Below, one piece after another: positions 16,674 to 25,923 of a DNA stretch of 64,000 nucleotides; position 1 is the stretch's first letter, and the number at the start of each line of letters is the position of its first letter. Position numbers and translations under genes: made by a program. This DNA comes from Candidatus Omnitrophota bacterium (lineage in GTDB: Bacteria; Hinthialibacterota; Hinthialibacteria; Hinthialibacterales; JAKPRU01), in contig JAKQSI010000034.1 in the NCBI GenBank assembly GCA_029570205.1, forward strand, positions 1 to 64,000. Reading direction: 5' to 3'. Below the pieces are notes generated by a model that had not been told where the DNA came from, searched no databases, and was given only the letters and a program-made list of their open reading frames with translations.

Positions 16674-18074
16674 GTGAATCAAACAAGAAACCAATATGAA
16701 GCCCTCCTCTTCGATTTCGATTACACCCTGGCGGACTCTTCCAAAGGGATTGTCGAGTCTATGAATTACGCATTCAACTGCATGGGGCTACCGCCTGTGT
16801 CGTCGGCGGAAATATGCCGGACCATCGGTCTGTCGCTGTCGGATGCGTTAGCCGTTCTACAGGGTGAGGAGTACCGTGTCCGAACCGGGGAATTTACAAA
16901 CCTGTTCGTGTCCCGTGCCGATCAGATTATGGCGGACATGACCGTTATCTACAAGGATGTCCCGGAAACATTGGAATTGTTGAAAAGTCGCGGTTACCGG
17001 TTGGGAATTGTCTCGACAAAATATCGTTATCGAATTGAATGGATTCTGGAGCGAGCGCATCTGCTGCATTATTTCGATGTCATTATCGGCGGCGAGGATG
17101 TTTCCAGTCACAAGCCGGACCCGCAGGGCCTGTTGAAAGCGGTAGAGAAACTGCGAGTACAGAAAAGCCGGGTGCTTTATGTGGGCGACAGCGTAACGGA
17201 TGCGGAGACCGCTGCACGCGCCGGGATTTCGTTTGCCGCCGTTTTGACCGGAGAAACACCTGCTGGGGCCTTTGATCATCACACGACAATTGCCGTATTT
17301 CAGTGTTTACATGATCTACCGGAGTTCCTTGCCACTTCTGCTCCTGACTGGTGGGCCGAATGGTTCAATGAAGAGTATCTCCAGGTTTATCCGCATCGGA
17401 ACAGGCAGAATGCCGAGGGGGAATCCCGCGCCGCGATTGATTGGGTGGGACTTCAGCCGCAAGATCGAGTTCTGGACCTGTGCGGCGGAACCGGGCGACA
17501 TACATCGTGGCTGATCGATGCGGGGATTCGGCATGTCACCGGATTGGATTATTCGGAGACGATGCTGAACACAGCACGAAGGCGGTTGGGAAAGGACGCC
17601 GTCCTGGTGCGTGGGGATATGCGGGATCTTCCGTTTATGAGTTGTGTCGATGCGGTGTTAATGTTTTTTACCTCGTTCGGCTATTTTGTGACAGATAGAG
17701 AGAACGAGCGGGTTATTCATGAAATCTCACGGGTATTGCGACCCGGCGGCGGATTCCTGTTTGATTACCTGAACCGGGAGAAGATTATTCGTGAATTGGA
17801 ATCGGAAACCGTGCGAACCCTCGGCGAAACGGCAATTCGTGAAACGCGATATCTGGTAGAGAACGGAAAACGTGTGTTCAAGGAGATTGTCATTACCTGT
17901 AATGGAGAGACCCATCGATACAGCGAATCGGTGCGGCTGTATTCGCTGGAAGAGCTGATGTGTATGTTCGAGGCCGCGAAACTCATGCCGGAGAGGTTGT
18001 ACGGGGATTTCGACGGGACACCGTACACGAGCGCCTCGAGCCGTCTGATCCTGGTATCGGCCGTGCGGCGCTGA
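16674..18074 (+). CDS. Fusion of HAD-family phosphatase and SAM methyltransferase
   Basis: 466 residues with two complete domains. Residues 1 to about 222 form a phosphoglycolate-phosphatase-type HAD hydrolase: motif I LLFDFDYTLADS, motif II IVSTK, motif III Lys in SSHKPDP, motif IV YVGDSVTDAETAARAG. Residues about 230-466 form a class I methyltransferase: motif I VLDLCGGTGRHTSW, acidic residue in VTGLDYSETML, then ISRVLRPGGGFLFDYLN. All key residues appear intact. The start is GTG with GAGG upstream. The pairing suggests removal of a phosphate and methylation of the same or linked small molecule, which is inference. Confidence 0.85.
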   Translation: MNQTRNQYEALLFDFDYTLADSSKGIVESMNYAFNCMGLPPVSSAEICRTIGLSLSDALAVLQGEEYRVRTGEFTNLFVSRADQIMADMTVIYKDVPETLELLKSRGYRLGIVSTKYRYRIEWILERAHLLHYFDVIIGGEDVSSHKPDPQGLLKAVEKLRVQKSRVLYVGDSVTDAETAARAGISFAAVLTGETPAGAFDHHTTIAVFQCLHDLPEFLATSAPDWWAEWFNEEYLQVYPHRNRQNAEGESRAAIDWVGLQPQDRVLDLCGGTGRHTSWLIDAGIRHVTGLDYSETMLNTARRRLGKDAVLVRGDMRDLPFMSCVDAVLMFFTSFGYFVTDRENERVIHEISRVLRPGGGFLFDYLNREKIIRELESETVRTLGETAIRETRYLVENGKRVFKEIVITCNGETHRYSESVRLYSLEELMCMFEAAKLMPERLYGDFDGTPYTSASSRLILVSAVRR

Positions 18075-18137
18075 GGCACATTGCATGGCTGGAGGTTGCT
18101 GTGTATAATTTCTGATAAGACTTACGATGGAACGGTG

Positions 18138-18290
18138 ATGGCCAGCGCTCCGTCATTGGGGGGAAACAGGTTTGTGATTACGCCAACAATTCCGAACGCG
18201 CAGAGGAATGCGCCCACGTTTATGGCTATCTTCTCTATCGTGTGTTTCCTCTCAGTTCCGATTTTACTCCTTCTTCACCTTCGACGCTAA
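18138..18290 (+). CDS. Possible 50-residue tail-anchored membrane peptide
   Basis: A short frame ending in one hydrophobic segment (FMAIFSIVCFLSVPILLLL) and two Arg. It overlaps the 3' end of the convergent prfB gene by 27 bases, and its ribosome site is weak. It may be chance; nothing homologous is recognised. Confidence 0.22.
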   Translation: MASAPSLGGNRFVITPTIPNAQRNAPTFMAIFSIVCFLSVPILLLLHLRR

Positions 18291-19380
18291 ACTGTAGCGC
18301 AAGTACGAACTAATGAACTCATCCAAATCACCATCCATTACCCGTTGTACATCGCCCCGCTCTACGCCGGTGCGTAAATCTTTAATCAGGCTGTACGGGT
18401 GAAATACATAAGAACGGATCTGGTTGCCCCAGGCGATCTCCTTTTTCTCGCCGGCGATCTTTTCCATTTTTTCGCGCTGCTCCTGCATTCTGCGCTCGTA
18501 AAGTCTGGAGCGAAGAACTTTCATAGCCGTTGCGCGATTCTTGTGCTGGGAGCGTTCGTTCTGGCAGCAGACAACGATGCCGGTCGGAATATGTGTAATG
18601 CGCACGGCGGAATCGGTTACATTCACATGCTGGCCGCCCGCGCCGGATGAGCGGTACGTGTCGATCCGCAGGTCCTCTTCTTTCATCTCTACATCGATAT
18701 CATCCTCAATCTCGGGCATGGCATGAACGGCCGCAAACGAGGTATGCCGTCGGCTGTTGGAATCGAACGGCGAAATGCGCACCAGCCGATGAATGCCGGT
18801 TTCCGCTTTCAAAAAGCCGTGCGCATACTCGCCTTGTACATGAATGGTAGCATTCTTGATTCCGGCTTCCTCGCCGGGCTGACGGTCGATCAGTTCCGTC
18901 TTGAATCCCCGGTTCTCCGCCCAGCGCAGATACATGCGAAGCAGCATATCTGCCCAGTCGCAGGATTCCGTTCCCCCCGCGCCGGGATGGATGTTCAGAA
19001 AACAATTCTGGATATCCAGCGGGTCCGAGAGCGTGCATTGCACCTCAAAGTGGCGGAGTTTCCTGTCGATTTTCTCCAATTCCGATTCGAACTCTCCATC
19101 ATGTCCCGCCTCGCCTTCCTCGGCGGCCAGTTCCATTAACTCCGCCAAGTCACGGGCTTCCGAAGACAGGTTGCTAAAAAGGGTTGTAACATCTTTCAGT
19201 TGCTTGATTTGCCGTCCGGTTTCCTTGGCCTTTTCGGGGTCATCCCAGAATCCGGGCCGGTTCATCTGCTCTTCAAGGGCGGCAATGGCCTGTTTTTTGC
19301 CGTCGATGTCAAAGATACCCTCCCAGCTCTTCGAGGTGTTCATTCAGTCCTTTGAGGCGATACCGTAGGTCTTCATACAT
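18264..19380 (-). CDS. prfB: Peptide chain release factor 2, with programmed +1 frameshift
   Basis: 371 residues after the frameshift. RF2 ends translation at UGA and UAA. Visible are the stop-codon recognition tripeptide SPF (RLVRISPFDSNSRRH) and the catalytic GGQ loop (SSGAGGQHVNVTDSAVR). The true start is ATG 19380 behind AAGGAG. The first 23 codons (MYEDLRYRLKGLNEHLEELG...) end at CTT-TGA, where ribosomes shift +1 to read GAC and continue DIDGKKQAIAALEEQ. A simple frame call would miss this N-terminus and begin at 19343. No partner gene is coupled to it. Confidence 0.97.
19307..19325 (-). promoter_or_regulatory. RF2 autoregulatory +1 frameshift site
   Basis: On the minus strand the sequence reads GGGAGGGTATCTTTGAC. 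CTT (19314-19312) is followed by the in-frame stop TGA (19311-19309), and a GGAGGG Shine-Dalgarno-like block lies just upstream. This is the classic slippery context by which low RF2 levels favour frameshifting and RF2 synthesis. Confidence 0.95.
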
Positions 19381-19456
19381 TGCAGAGTAATCTCCTTATG
19401 TGGATTTGCACAACATGAAATGCCGGGTTTAGTGTATCACTCCGGGGAAGGAAACG

Positions 19457-20872
19457 CTAAACACCAAACAGCAAATTGGCAACACGCTTGACAGCGGCCC
19501 GGCAGTATCGCCAGGCAACCAGAGGCGAGCCGGTCGCCGCCAGGGTTCGGATAACATAGCCGGGGCGAAGGTATAACCGCCACAGTGCGGCCCGGCGCAA
19601 CTGCTCCAGACGTTCGGCGGAGACCGTCCGGGTCCGAAGCGCGGCCACCGAATAGCCTCCCTGCTTCAGCCGCTCCAAATCGCAAAGTCCATCCTCTACA
19701 ACCATCCGATACAACTCCGTCCCCGGAATGGGAAAAGCCAGGTTAAAATCGAAGAAATCCGGATCCAATTCCAGTGCGAAGTCGATAGTTTTCCGAATGG
19801 ATTCCTCTGTATCCCAGGGAAATCCGAACACAAAAAAGGCATGAGATCGAATGCCGCACTCCCGGCACAACCGAATGGCCTGTCGCGCCTGTTCGGTTGT
19901 CGTGTTCTTTCCCATGGCTTGCAAATGCTCATCCATGCCGGACTCAACACCGAATCCGATAATTCGACACCCCGCGCGTTTCATCCATTCCAGCCGTTCT
20001 TTGTCAATCGTATCGACCCGGCTGTTTGCGGCCCATTCGATAGCAAGTCCCTGCTCTACAATTGCCCGGCAAAGGTCCACAACCCACTGTTTCTTGAGGG
20101 TGAATGTGTCGGCGTGGAACAGGAAATGGCGGATATTGAATCGGTTGACGCACTCGTGAAGTTCACCCAGGATGCTTTCCACGCTTCGGAAGCGAACCCG
20201 CCTGCCCGTGAGCGGAACCACGGGGCAAAAAATGCACTCGAACGCGCATCCCTGGGAGGTGACAACCGTGGTCATCGGATCGCCGGTTTCCGGCCATGGA
20301 TAGAGCGAATTGTCCAGTAAGTCCCGTGCCGGAAATGGAAGTCTGTCCAGGTCAAGGAGTTCGGTGGGGGCCGGATTGCGCCGAATGCCGCTGTCCGATC
20401 GAGCGGTCACACCGGGGATCTCCTCCAAGGCCATGCCTTCCACATACCGTTTTAGAATCCCTTCGGCCTCTCCGCGCAAAACAAAGTCAATCGCGGGGTA
20501 ATCGCGCAGCATTCGTTCGTCAAGGAAATTGGCCGGTTCGCCTTTCACGGCGACAGAGAGGTCGGATTTCCATTGTTTCATCCATCCTGCAAGTTGCAGG
20601 TCATTTTCCAGGGTGGGTGCAGTGCAGGTATAAATGACAGAATTCGGGGCGAATTCGGTCAAATCCCTTTGCAGGTGCGAAATCCCCCGGCGGGATGCCG
20701 GGTAATCGGTAATGCGGACCTCAAGCCCGGCCTGTCGAAGAATCGCCGCCATGTAGGCCAAATCCAGGGGCGGAAAGATTGCGCGGATGGTCTGGTCTGC
20801 AACCTTCGACTGGCAGCGGTCATCCCGGCGATAGAGACTTCCGGGTGGAATGAACAGAAAAAAGCGGGCCAT
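19457..20872 (-). CDS. B12-binding-domain radical SAM protein
   Basis: 471 residues. The N-terminal about 150 residues have the cobalamin-binding-type Rossmann layout seen in this class (FPPLDLAYMAAILRQAGLEV, then PNSVIYTCTAPT), although the DxHxxG cobalamin loop is not obvious. The radical SAM cluster motif is CAFECIFC at about residue 215, preceded by LPFPARDLLDN. A barrel continues to SGMDEHLQAMGKNTT and AFFVFGFPWDTEES. Members modify lipids, cofactors or natural products; the substrate cannot be told. A paralogue lies at 57862-59301. ATG 20872 with AGAGGAA upstream is preferred to an unsupported start at 20995. Confidence 0.85.
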   Translation of the reverse strand: MARFFLFIPPGSLYRRDDRCQSKVADQTIRAIFPPLDLAYMAAILRQAGLEVRITDYPASRRGISHLQRDLTEFAPNSVIYTCTAPTLENDLQLAGWMKQWKSDLSVAVKGEPANFLDERMLRDYPAIDFVLRGEAEGILKRYVEGMALEEIPGVTARSDSGIRRNPAPTELLDLDRLPFPARDLLDNSLYPWPETGDPMTTVVTSQGCAFECIFCPVVPLTGRRVRFRSVESILGELHECVNRFNIRHFLFHADTFTLKKQWVVDLCRAIVEQGLAIEWAANSRVDTIDKERLEWMKRAGCRIIGFGVESGMDEHLQAMGKNTTTEQARQAIRLCRECGIRSHAFFVFGFPWDTEESIRKTIDFALELDPDFFDFNLAFPIPGTELYRMVVEDGLCDLERLKQGGYSVAALRTRTVSAERLEQLRRAALWRLYLRPGYVIRTLAATGSPLVAWRYCRAAVKRVANLLFGV

Positions 20873-20922
20873 GCGGATTTCCTCTTGGGATTCAGGGTAG
20901 CAAAACAGCGGCATGATCCGGT

Positions 20923-20982
20923 AGACAGGCACGGAGGCCTGTCCCACCTCATTACCCCAGTAGGCCAAGCGTCCCTGCCCGG
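20923..20982. repeat. Dispersed palindromic repeat, copy 1
   Basis: This segment contains the hairpin GACAGGC-ACGGAG-GCCTGTC followed by an AGTAGGCCAAGCGTCCCTGCC block. It aligns along most of its length with the 90-bp units duplicated at 49182-49361 (GACAGGCACAGAGGCCTGTC, then AGTGGGCCGGGCGTCCCTGCC). It is intergenic, between the radical SAM and aminotransferase genes. Confidence 0.6.
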
Positions 20983-21038
20983 TCAAACAGGGCAATGTCA
21001 GGCACGGGGGCCTGCCCCTGCGGCGGCAATAGATCGTA

Positions 21039-21062
21039 GGGGCAATCCCCCTGTGGTTGCCC
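21039..21062. repeat. Short palindromic repeat-like hairpin
   Basis: GGGGCAATCCCCCTGTGGTTGCCC forms a GGGCAA/TTGCCC stem. Together with the neighbouring repeat it fills the 337-base gap 20873-21209, which holds no gene I can support. Confidence 0.35.
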
Positions 21063-21209
21063 GCCGTATAGTTCTTCGCGGCGGAATCTGTGAACCGTTG
21101 ACCCCCGCCGGTAAATAACTCTATAGTTATTTTTCAATTCCACGCCGTTGACGTGTGCGGAATCGAACGCACTATTTGTCACGGATCGTGCAAACGGAGG
21201 TTCACTGCA

Positions 21210-22391
21210 ATGTCCCCACGAGCTGATTTGAAGCCCCGGCTGTATTCACCCGGACCCACCGAAGTGCCGCCCTATGTGCTCCAGGCGCTCGGTTCGCCCA
21301 TCACCCATCATCGTTCACCGGTTTTCAGCGAATACCTTATGGAAGTGAGTGAGAATCTGAAATATGTCGTGAAAACCGGGCAGGATGTATACATCATTCT
21401 TGCTTCGGCCACGGGCGCGATGGAGGCCGCCGTCTCCAACCTGCTTTCGCCCGGCGATAAGGCGATCTGTGTGCGGGGCGGTAAATTCGGGGAACGTTGG
21501 TCGGAGATATGCACTGCGTATGGTGTGGAGGCAATCAACATCGACGTGGAATGGGGATACGCCGTCGATCCCGCCGTCATCGCGGACACCCTCAAAAAGA
21601 ATCCCGATGTCAAAGCGGTCTATACGACCCTGAGCGAAACCAGCACCGGAATTGTGACCGATGCCAAGGCGGTCGCCGAGGTAATCGGGAAAACAAACGC
21701 GGTCATGGTGATTGATGCGACAAGTTCGCTGGGCGCAACCCCGCTGCTGACCGATCAGTGGGGAGTGGATGTAGTGGTCGGCGGCGGACACAAGGCTTTG
21801 ACCATCCCGCCCGGACTGGCCTTCATCAGTCTGAGCGAAAAGGCGTGGAAACTCACCGCAGCCTCCAAATGCCCGAAATACTACCTGGACCTGAAAAAAT
21901 ATCGCTCTTCCCTGGCGAAACAGACCACGCCGTTCACGCCGGGAGTAAATCTGGTGATGGGACTGCGCGAGTCTCTCAAGGCATTTCGCGAAGAGGGATA
22001 TAATCGCACCATGCGTCGTCACGAGATTCTCGGTGAGGCGATGCGAGCCGGTGTCAAGGCGATGGGCCTGGAGGTCTATCCGAAAGCCCCGTTCAACGGT
22101 CTGACCGCGATCCTGGCTCCCGATGGAATGGACGCCGGAGAAATCGTCAAGACATTGCGCAATAAGTATGGAATCACCATTGCGGGCGGCCAGGACAGCC
22201 TGAAAGGAAAGATATTCCGGTTCGCCCACATGGGTTATGCCGACCGGATGGATGTTCCGCTGATGCTGGCAGCAACGGAGATGGTTTTGGCGGACCTTGG
22301 ACGGCCTGTGCCGGAGGCCGGAAAAGGTGTCGGAGCCGCCATGGAGATTCTCAACCGGGAATGGCCGAATCTTGCATCGATTACGGACTGA
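21210..22391 (+). CDS. Class V PLP-dependent aminotransferase (serine-glyoxylate/pyruvate type)
   Basis: 393 residues of the alanine-glyoxylate / serine-pyruvate aminotransferase family. It opens with YSPGPTEVPPYVLQALG and the active-site block TGAMEAAVSNLLSPGDK. VIDATSSLGATPL carries the Asp that contacts the cofactor ring, and VVVGGGHKALTIPPGLAFI carries the Schiff-base Lys. The next gene, serA, starts 34 bases downstream. In several lineages this aminotransferase-serA pair supplies serine or phosphoserine in place of SerC, so I infer a role as serine-pathway transaminase. A photorespiratory-type role is less likely. ATG 21210 has ACGGAGG 9 bases upstream. Confidence 0.88.
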   Translation: MSPRADLKPRLYSPGPTEVPPYVLQALGSPITHHRSPVFSEYLMEVSENLKYVVKTGQDVYIILASATGAMEAAVSNLLSPGDKAICVRGGKFGERWSEICTAYGVEAINIDVEWGYAVDPAVIADTLKKNPDVKAVYTTLSETSTGIVTDAKAVAEVIGKTNAVMVIDATSSLGATPLLTDQWGVDVVVGGGHKALTIPPGLAFISLSEKAWKLTAASKCPKYYLDLKKYRSSLAKQTTPFTPGVNLVMGLRESLKAFREEGYNRTMRRHEILGEAMRAGVKAMGLEVYPKAPFNGLTAILAPDGMDAGEIVKTLRNKYGITIAGGQDSLKGKIFRFAHMGYADRMDVPLMLAATEMVLADLGRPVPEAGKGVGAAMEILNREWPNLASITD

Positions 22392-22424
22392 CAACATACG
22401 CGCCTTGGGAGAACGGAGACAACC

Positions 22425-24017
22425 ATGCCATTTAAAATTCTGATCAGCGACAAACTGGAGAACGAAGCCGTTGAGATTTTCAAGAAAGCAAAAGACCTGG
22501 AAGTGGATATAAAAGTGGGGCTTCCCCCGGAGGAACTGGCTGCGATTATCGGCGATTACGACGGGTTGATTGTCCGAAGCGCCACCAAGGTCACGGCCGA
22601 TATCATCTCCAAAGCGAGTCGGTTGAAAATTATCGGACGCGCCGGGGTTGGTGTGGATAATGTCGATTTGAATGCTGCTACGGAGCGGGGGATCATTGTG
22701 ATGAACACCCCCGGCGGGAATACCGTTTCCACGGCGGAACATACATGGAGCCTGATGATGAGCCTGGCCCGAAATGTGCCGCAGGCCACGCAGTCCATGC
22801 GCGAAGGCAAGTGGGAAAAAACGAAATTCAAGGGCGTGGAGCTGTTCGGAAAAACGCTGGGAGTGATCGGCGTGGGGCGTGTCGGGAGCATTGTCGGCAG
22901 CCGCGCATTGGCCTTCGGGATGAAGGTGCTGGCCTGCGATCCGTATACCGCCGAAGAACAGATCAGGAGGATGGGCTTCGAACCTTCCGACCTGGAACGC
23001 GTTTACCGGGATGCGGACTTCATTACGTTTCATTGCATCCTCACAAACGAGACCCGCCATATAGTCGACGACAACGCCTTGGCGAAAATGAAAAAAGGTG
23101 TCCGAATCATCAACTGTGCGCGCGGGGGGATCATCGACGAAGAAGCCCTGTTCCGCGCGCTGGAGTCCGGGCATGTCGCGGGGGCCGCACTGGATGTGTT
23201 TGAGAAGGAACCGGTCGATCCCGGCAATCCCCTGTTAAAACATCCCAACTGCATTATGACTCCCCACCTCGGAGCTTCCACGACGGAAGCGCAGGTTAAT
23301 GTGGCTATCGCCATTGCTCACCAGGTTGTGGACGCTCTCACCGGCGGTGAAATCAAAAACGCCGTCAACATTCCGGCGTTGGACCCTAAAATAAAAAATG
23401 TCATCGCCCCCTATCTGCTCGTCGCGGAAAAACTCGGGATGTGTGGGATTCAATTACTGTCCCGGACTCCGGAACATGTGGAAATTATTTATGCCGGAGA
23501 AGTGAGCGAATTAGACACGTCTCTATTGACTGTAAACGTGCTTAAAGGGATTCTGTCACCGATCACGGAAGAGACGGTCAACGAGGTAAATGCTCCGTTC
23601 CTTGCAAAACGGCGGGGGATTCGGTTTTCCGAAACCAAGACGGGAGACAACGAGGGGTACAGTTCCCTGATTACCGTTCGGCTTCAGGCAAAGGAAGAGG
23701 AATACTCTTTGAGCGGCACGATCTTCCCGCCGAAGGATCCCCGGATTGTGCGGCTGAACGGCTACCACATCGATGCGCGTCCGGATGGATATCTGGTCAT
23801 TCTCCGCAACACGGATGAACCGGGGATTGTGGGGCATGTCGGTACGGTTCTCGGAAAAGCGGGAATCAATATCGCGGATATGAAACTCGCCCGCAAGGAA
23901 CCCGGCGGTCCCGCATTCACGGTGTTGAATGTGGATCAACATCCGAACCAGGAACTCGTTGAGCGGATCGGAGCCATTCCGCAGATTCTCGATGTAAAAA
24001 TGGTTAACCTGAAGTGA
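22425..24017 (+). CDS. serA: D-3-phosphoglycerate dehydrogenase
   Basis: 530 residues, the long form of SerA, which oxidises 3-phosphoglycerate in the first step of serine synthesis. The substrate domain contains DGLIVRSATKV. The NAD-binding domain has GKTLGVIGVGRVGSIVG. The catalytic Arg is in NCARGGIIDEEAL, the Glu in FEKEPVDPGNPLL and the His in MTPHLGASTTEAQ. An intervening domain follows, and a C-terminal ACT domain (YLVILRNTDEPGIVGHVG) probably senses serine. The stop overlaps the start of mqnA by four bases (GTGA), indicating translational coupling. Confidence 0.95.
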   Translation: MPFKILISDKLENEAVEIFKKAKDLEVDIKVGLPPEELAAIIGDYDGLIVRSATKVTADIISKASRLKIIGRAGVGVDNVDLNAATERGIIVMNTPGGNTVSTAEHTWSLMMSLARNVPQATQSMREGKWEKTKFKGVELFGKTLGVIGVGRVGSIVGSRALAFGMKVLACDPYTAEEQIRRMGFEPSDLERVYRDADFITFHCILTNETRHIVDDNALAKMKKGVRIINCARGGIIDEEALFRALESGHVAGAALDVFEKEPVDPGNPLLKHPNCIMTPHLGASTTEAQVNVAIAIAHQVVDALTGGEIKNAVNIPALDPKIKNVIAPYLLVAEKLGMCGIQLLSRTPEHVEIIYAGEVSELDTSLLTVNVLKGILSPITEETVNEVNAPFLAKRRGIRFSETKTGDNEGYSSLITVRLQAKEEEYSLSGTIFPPKDPRIVRLNGYHIDARPDGYLVILRNTDEPGIVGHVGTVLGKAGINIADMKLARKEPGGPAFTVLNVDQHPNQELVERIGAIPQILDVKMVNLK

Positions 24018-24832
24018 CTGAATCGGTTCGACCCGTTTCCAAAGGCCGCCGTCCCGCCTTGCGCGTCGGTTGCGTGCCCTATTTGAATGCCAAACCGCTG
24101 ATTTATCAGTTCTCCGAGGTGTGGCCCGAGGCATCCCTGATTCTGGAGGTGCCCCGCAAACTGGGCCACATGATGGATGAGGGGGAAATCGACATTGCCA
24201 TGGTCTCTTCGATCCATCAGATGCACCGCGACTATCAGAGCATTCCTCATATTGGAATCGTCTCGGACGGGCCGGTGAGAAGCATCCTTCTGCACAGCCG
24301 CGTTCCCCTGGAGGAACTCGAAACGGTCGCGCTATTGGAAGACTCCATGACCTCCTGCGCACTCACGAAAATTATCCTTGAAGAGTATTACGGCCGTCGC
24401 CCGACATACCATTATTATCATCTGCCTGTCGAGCAGGGCCTTTTCCTCGGAGAGGCTGCGTTAACCATCGGCGATCCCAGGTATTATTTTCTCCATCCGG
24501 AGCAGTACGTGTTCGATCTCGGCGAGGAATGGAAAAAGGCTGTGGGATTGCCGTTCGTCTACGCACGCTGGCTGGCAACGGATCATGTCGATATTGAGGC
24601 CGTTACCCCGCTGTTTCTGGAAATGAAACAACGGGGATGCGCCAACCTCGATCGTATCATCGAACAAACCCCCCAAAGCCGGAAGTTCAACGCCGATTTT
24701 ATTCGCGAGTTCCTCACGCAGAATATCTTGTTCGATGTCGGTCCCCGTGAACTGGAAGGGCTGGAGATGTTCTTTAATCTGGTCGAGCGCGTAAACAAAC
24801 GTGCAGTACAGGAGGCCCGGCATCCGCATTGA
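24014..24832 (+). CDS. mqnA: Chorismate dehydratase MqnA (futalosine menaquinone pathway)
   Basis: 272 residues. MqnA removes water from chorismate to give 3-[(1-carboxyvinyl)oxy]benzoate, the entry step of futalosine-dependent menaquinone synthesis. The substrate-binding fold is recognisable from LRVGCVPYLNAKPLIYQF, the strand and loop EGEIDIAMVSSIHQMHR, and GDPRYYFLHPEQYVFDLGEEWKK followed by GLPFVYARWLA. Length is typical. The GTG start overlaps the serA stop. No other mqn genes are in the window. Confidence 0.88.
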   Translation: MTESVRPVSKGRRPALRVGCVPYLNAKPLIYQFSEVWPEASLILEVPRKLGHMMDEGEIDIAMVSSIHQMHRDYQSIPHIGIVSDGPVRSILLHSRVPLEELETVALLEDSMTSCALTKIILEEYYGRRPTYHYYHLPVEQGLFLGEAALTIGDPRYYFLHPEQYVFDLGEEWKKAVGLPFVYARWLATDHVDIEAVTPLFLEMKQRGCANLDRIIEQTPQSRKFNADFIREFLTQNILFDVGPRELEGLEMFFNLVERVNKRAVQEARHPH

Positions 24833-24862
24833 ATTTCATCTCGGCAGTCGGAACTTTAGCGT

Positions 24863-25699
24863 ATGCGTCCATCCCTTCCCTCTATTCCGTTCGGTCGGTA
24901 TGACATTTCCCGGTTAATTATCGGTGGAAATCCGTTCCGTGGCTATTCACACCTTTCAGAAACCCTGGACCGCGAGATGGCCGAGTATTACACCGCCGAC
25001 CGTGTAGTCGAGACCCTTTTCGATGCCGAACGAGCGGGAATCACCGCGATGGTTTCACGCGGAGACCGGATTGTCATGGGGTGGGTAGACGAGTACCGAA
25101 ATCGGGGCGGCGCCATGCGCTGGATTGTCCAAACGGCTACCGAATGGGGTGACATTCCCGACAACATCCGCGAAATCGCCAAACATCATCCGATTGCCGT
25201 CTACCACCACGGAAGCTACACGGATGAACTCTGGAAAGCGGGCCGGATCGACGAGATACAGGAGTACCTGAAAATTATCCGGGATTTGGGATTGCAGGTT
25301 GGAATCTGTTCCCACATCCCGGAGGTACTTGCGTACTGCGAGGAACACGGCTGGGATATCGATTTTTACATGGCCTGCTGTTACAACATCAGCCGAGTGG
25401 AACGGCAAAGCCTGCTGGCCGGTGGAAAACGTGTCGAGGAACCGTTCATCGAGGAAGATCGGGATCGGATGTGTCGTTTTGTGTGCGAGACCGATAAGAC
25501 CTGCCTCCTGTTCAAGATTCTTGCGGCGGGGCGGAAATGCGGGTCATCCGAAGAAGTTCGCGAGGCGTTCCGATTTGCGTTCGCTCATATCAAACCCAAT
25601 GATGCTGTAGTTGTGGGAGTCTTTCCGAAATACAAAGACCAGATTTCTGAAAATGTAGAGATTGTGAGGGAAATCCATTCCGGGCAAGATCAGCCCTGA
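24863..25699 (+). CDS. Conserved hypothetical protein, aldo/keto-reductase-like barrel
   Basis: 278 residues in the same direction 30 bases after mqnA. It opens FGRYDISRLIIGGNPFRGYS, similar to aldo/keto reductase starts, and alternates strands and helices as a TIM barrel would (ITAMVSRGDRIVMGW, KHHPIAVYHHGSY, IRDLGLQVGICSHIPEV). The Tyr-Lys catalytic pair of aldo/keto reductases is not evident. Cys residues cluster at CCYN and RMCRFVCE, then KCG. The function is unknown; an enzyme with bound metal or a reductase relative are options. Confidence 0.6.
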   Translation: MRPSLPSIPFGRYDISRLIIGGNPFRGYSHLSETLDREMAEYYTADRVVETLFDAERAGITAMVSRGDRIVMGWVDEYRNRGGAMRWIVQTATEWGDIPDNIREIAKHHPIAVYHHGSYTDELWKAGRIDEIQEYLKIIRDLGLQVGICSHIPEVLAYCEEHGWDIDFYMACCYNISRVERQSLLAGGKRVEEPFIEEDRDRMCRFVCETDKTCLLFKILAAGRKCGSSEEVREAFRFAFAHIKPNDAVVVGVFPKYKDQISENVEIVREIHSGQDQP

Positions 25700-25923
25700 T
25701 TGTTTACGAGTACCTGTTTAAAGGCCACTTTTTATGGCGTAAACAGGGTCGCAATAAAAATTAAGAGTTTACAGGATGCCGCCGTGTGTGGAGACGGCGT
25801 TTCGTTACTGGAAAAATTGGCGGCATCTTCGCCCGGCGCGGCATTATTTGGGCCGACGGAATGATTACGAAACCTGGGATAAGACAGATTCAACGACCTC
25901 GCCATCCCCGGTTCAAGAACGCT

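Noticed and set aside
21315-23174. 619-codon minus-strand frame opposite the aminotransferase and serA
   Set aside because: It is antisense to two clear enzymes; His/Gln/Arg-rich composition is typical of a shadow frame.
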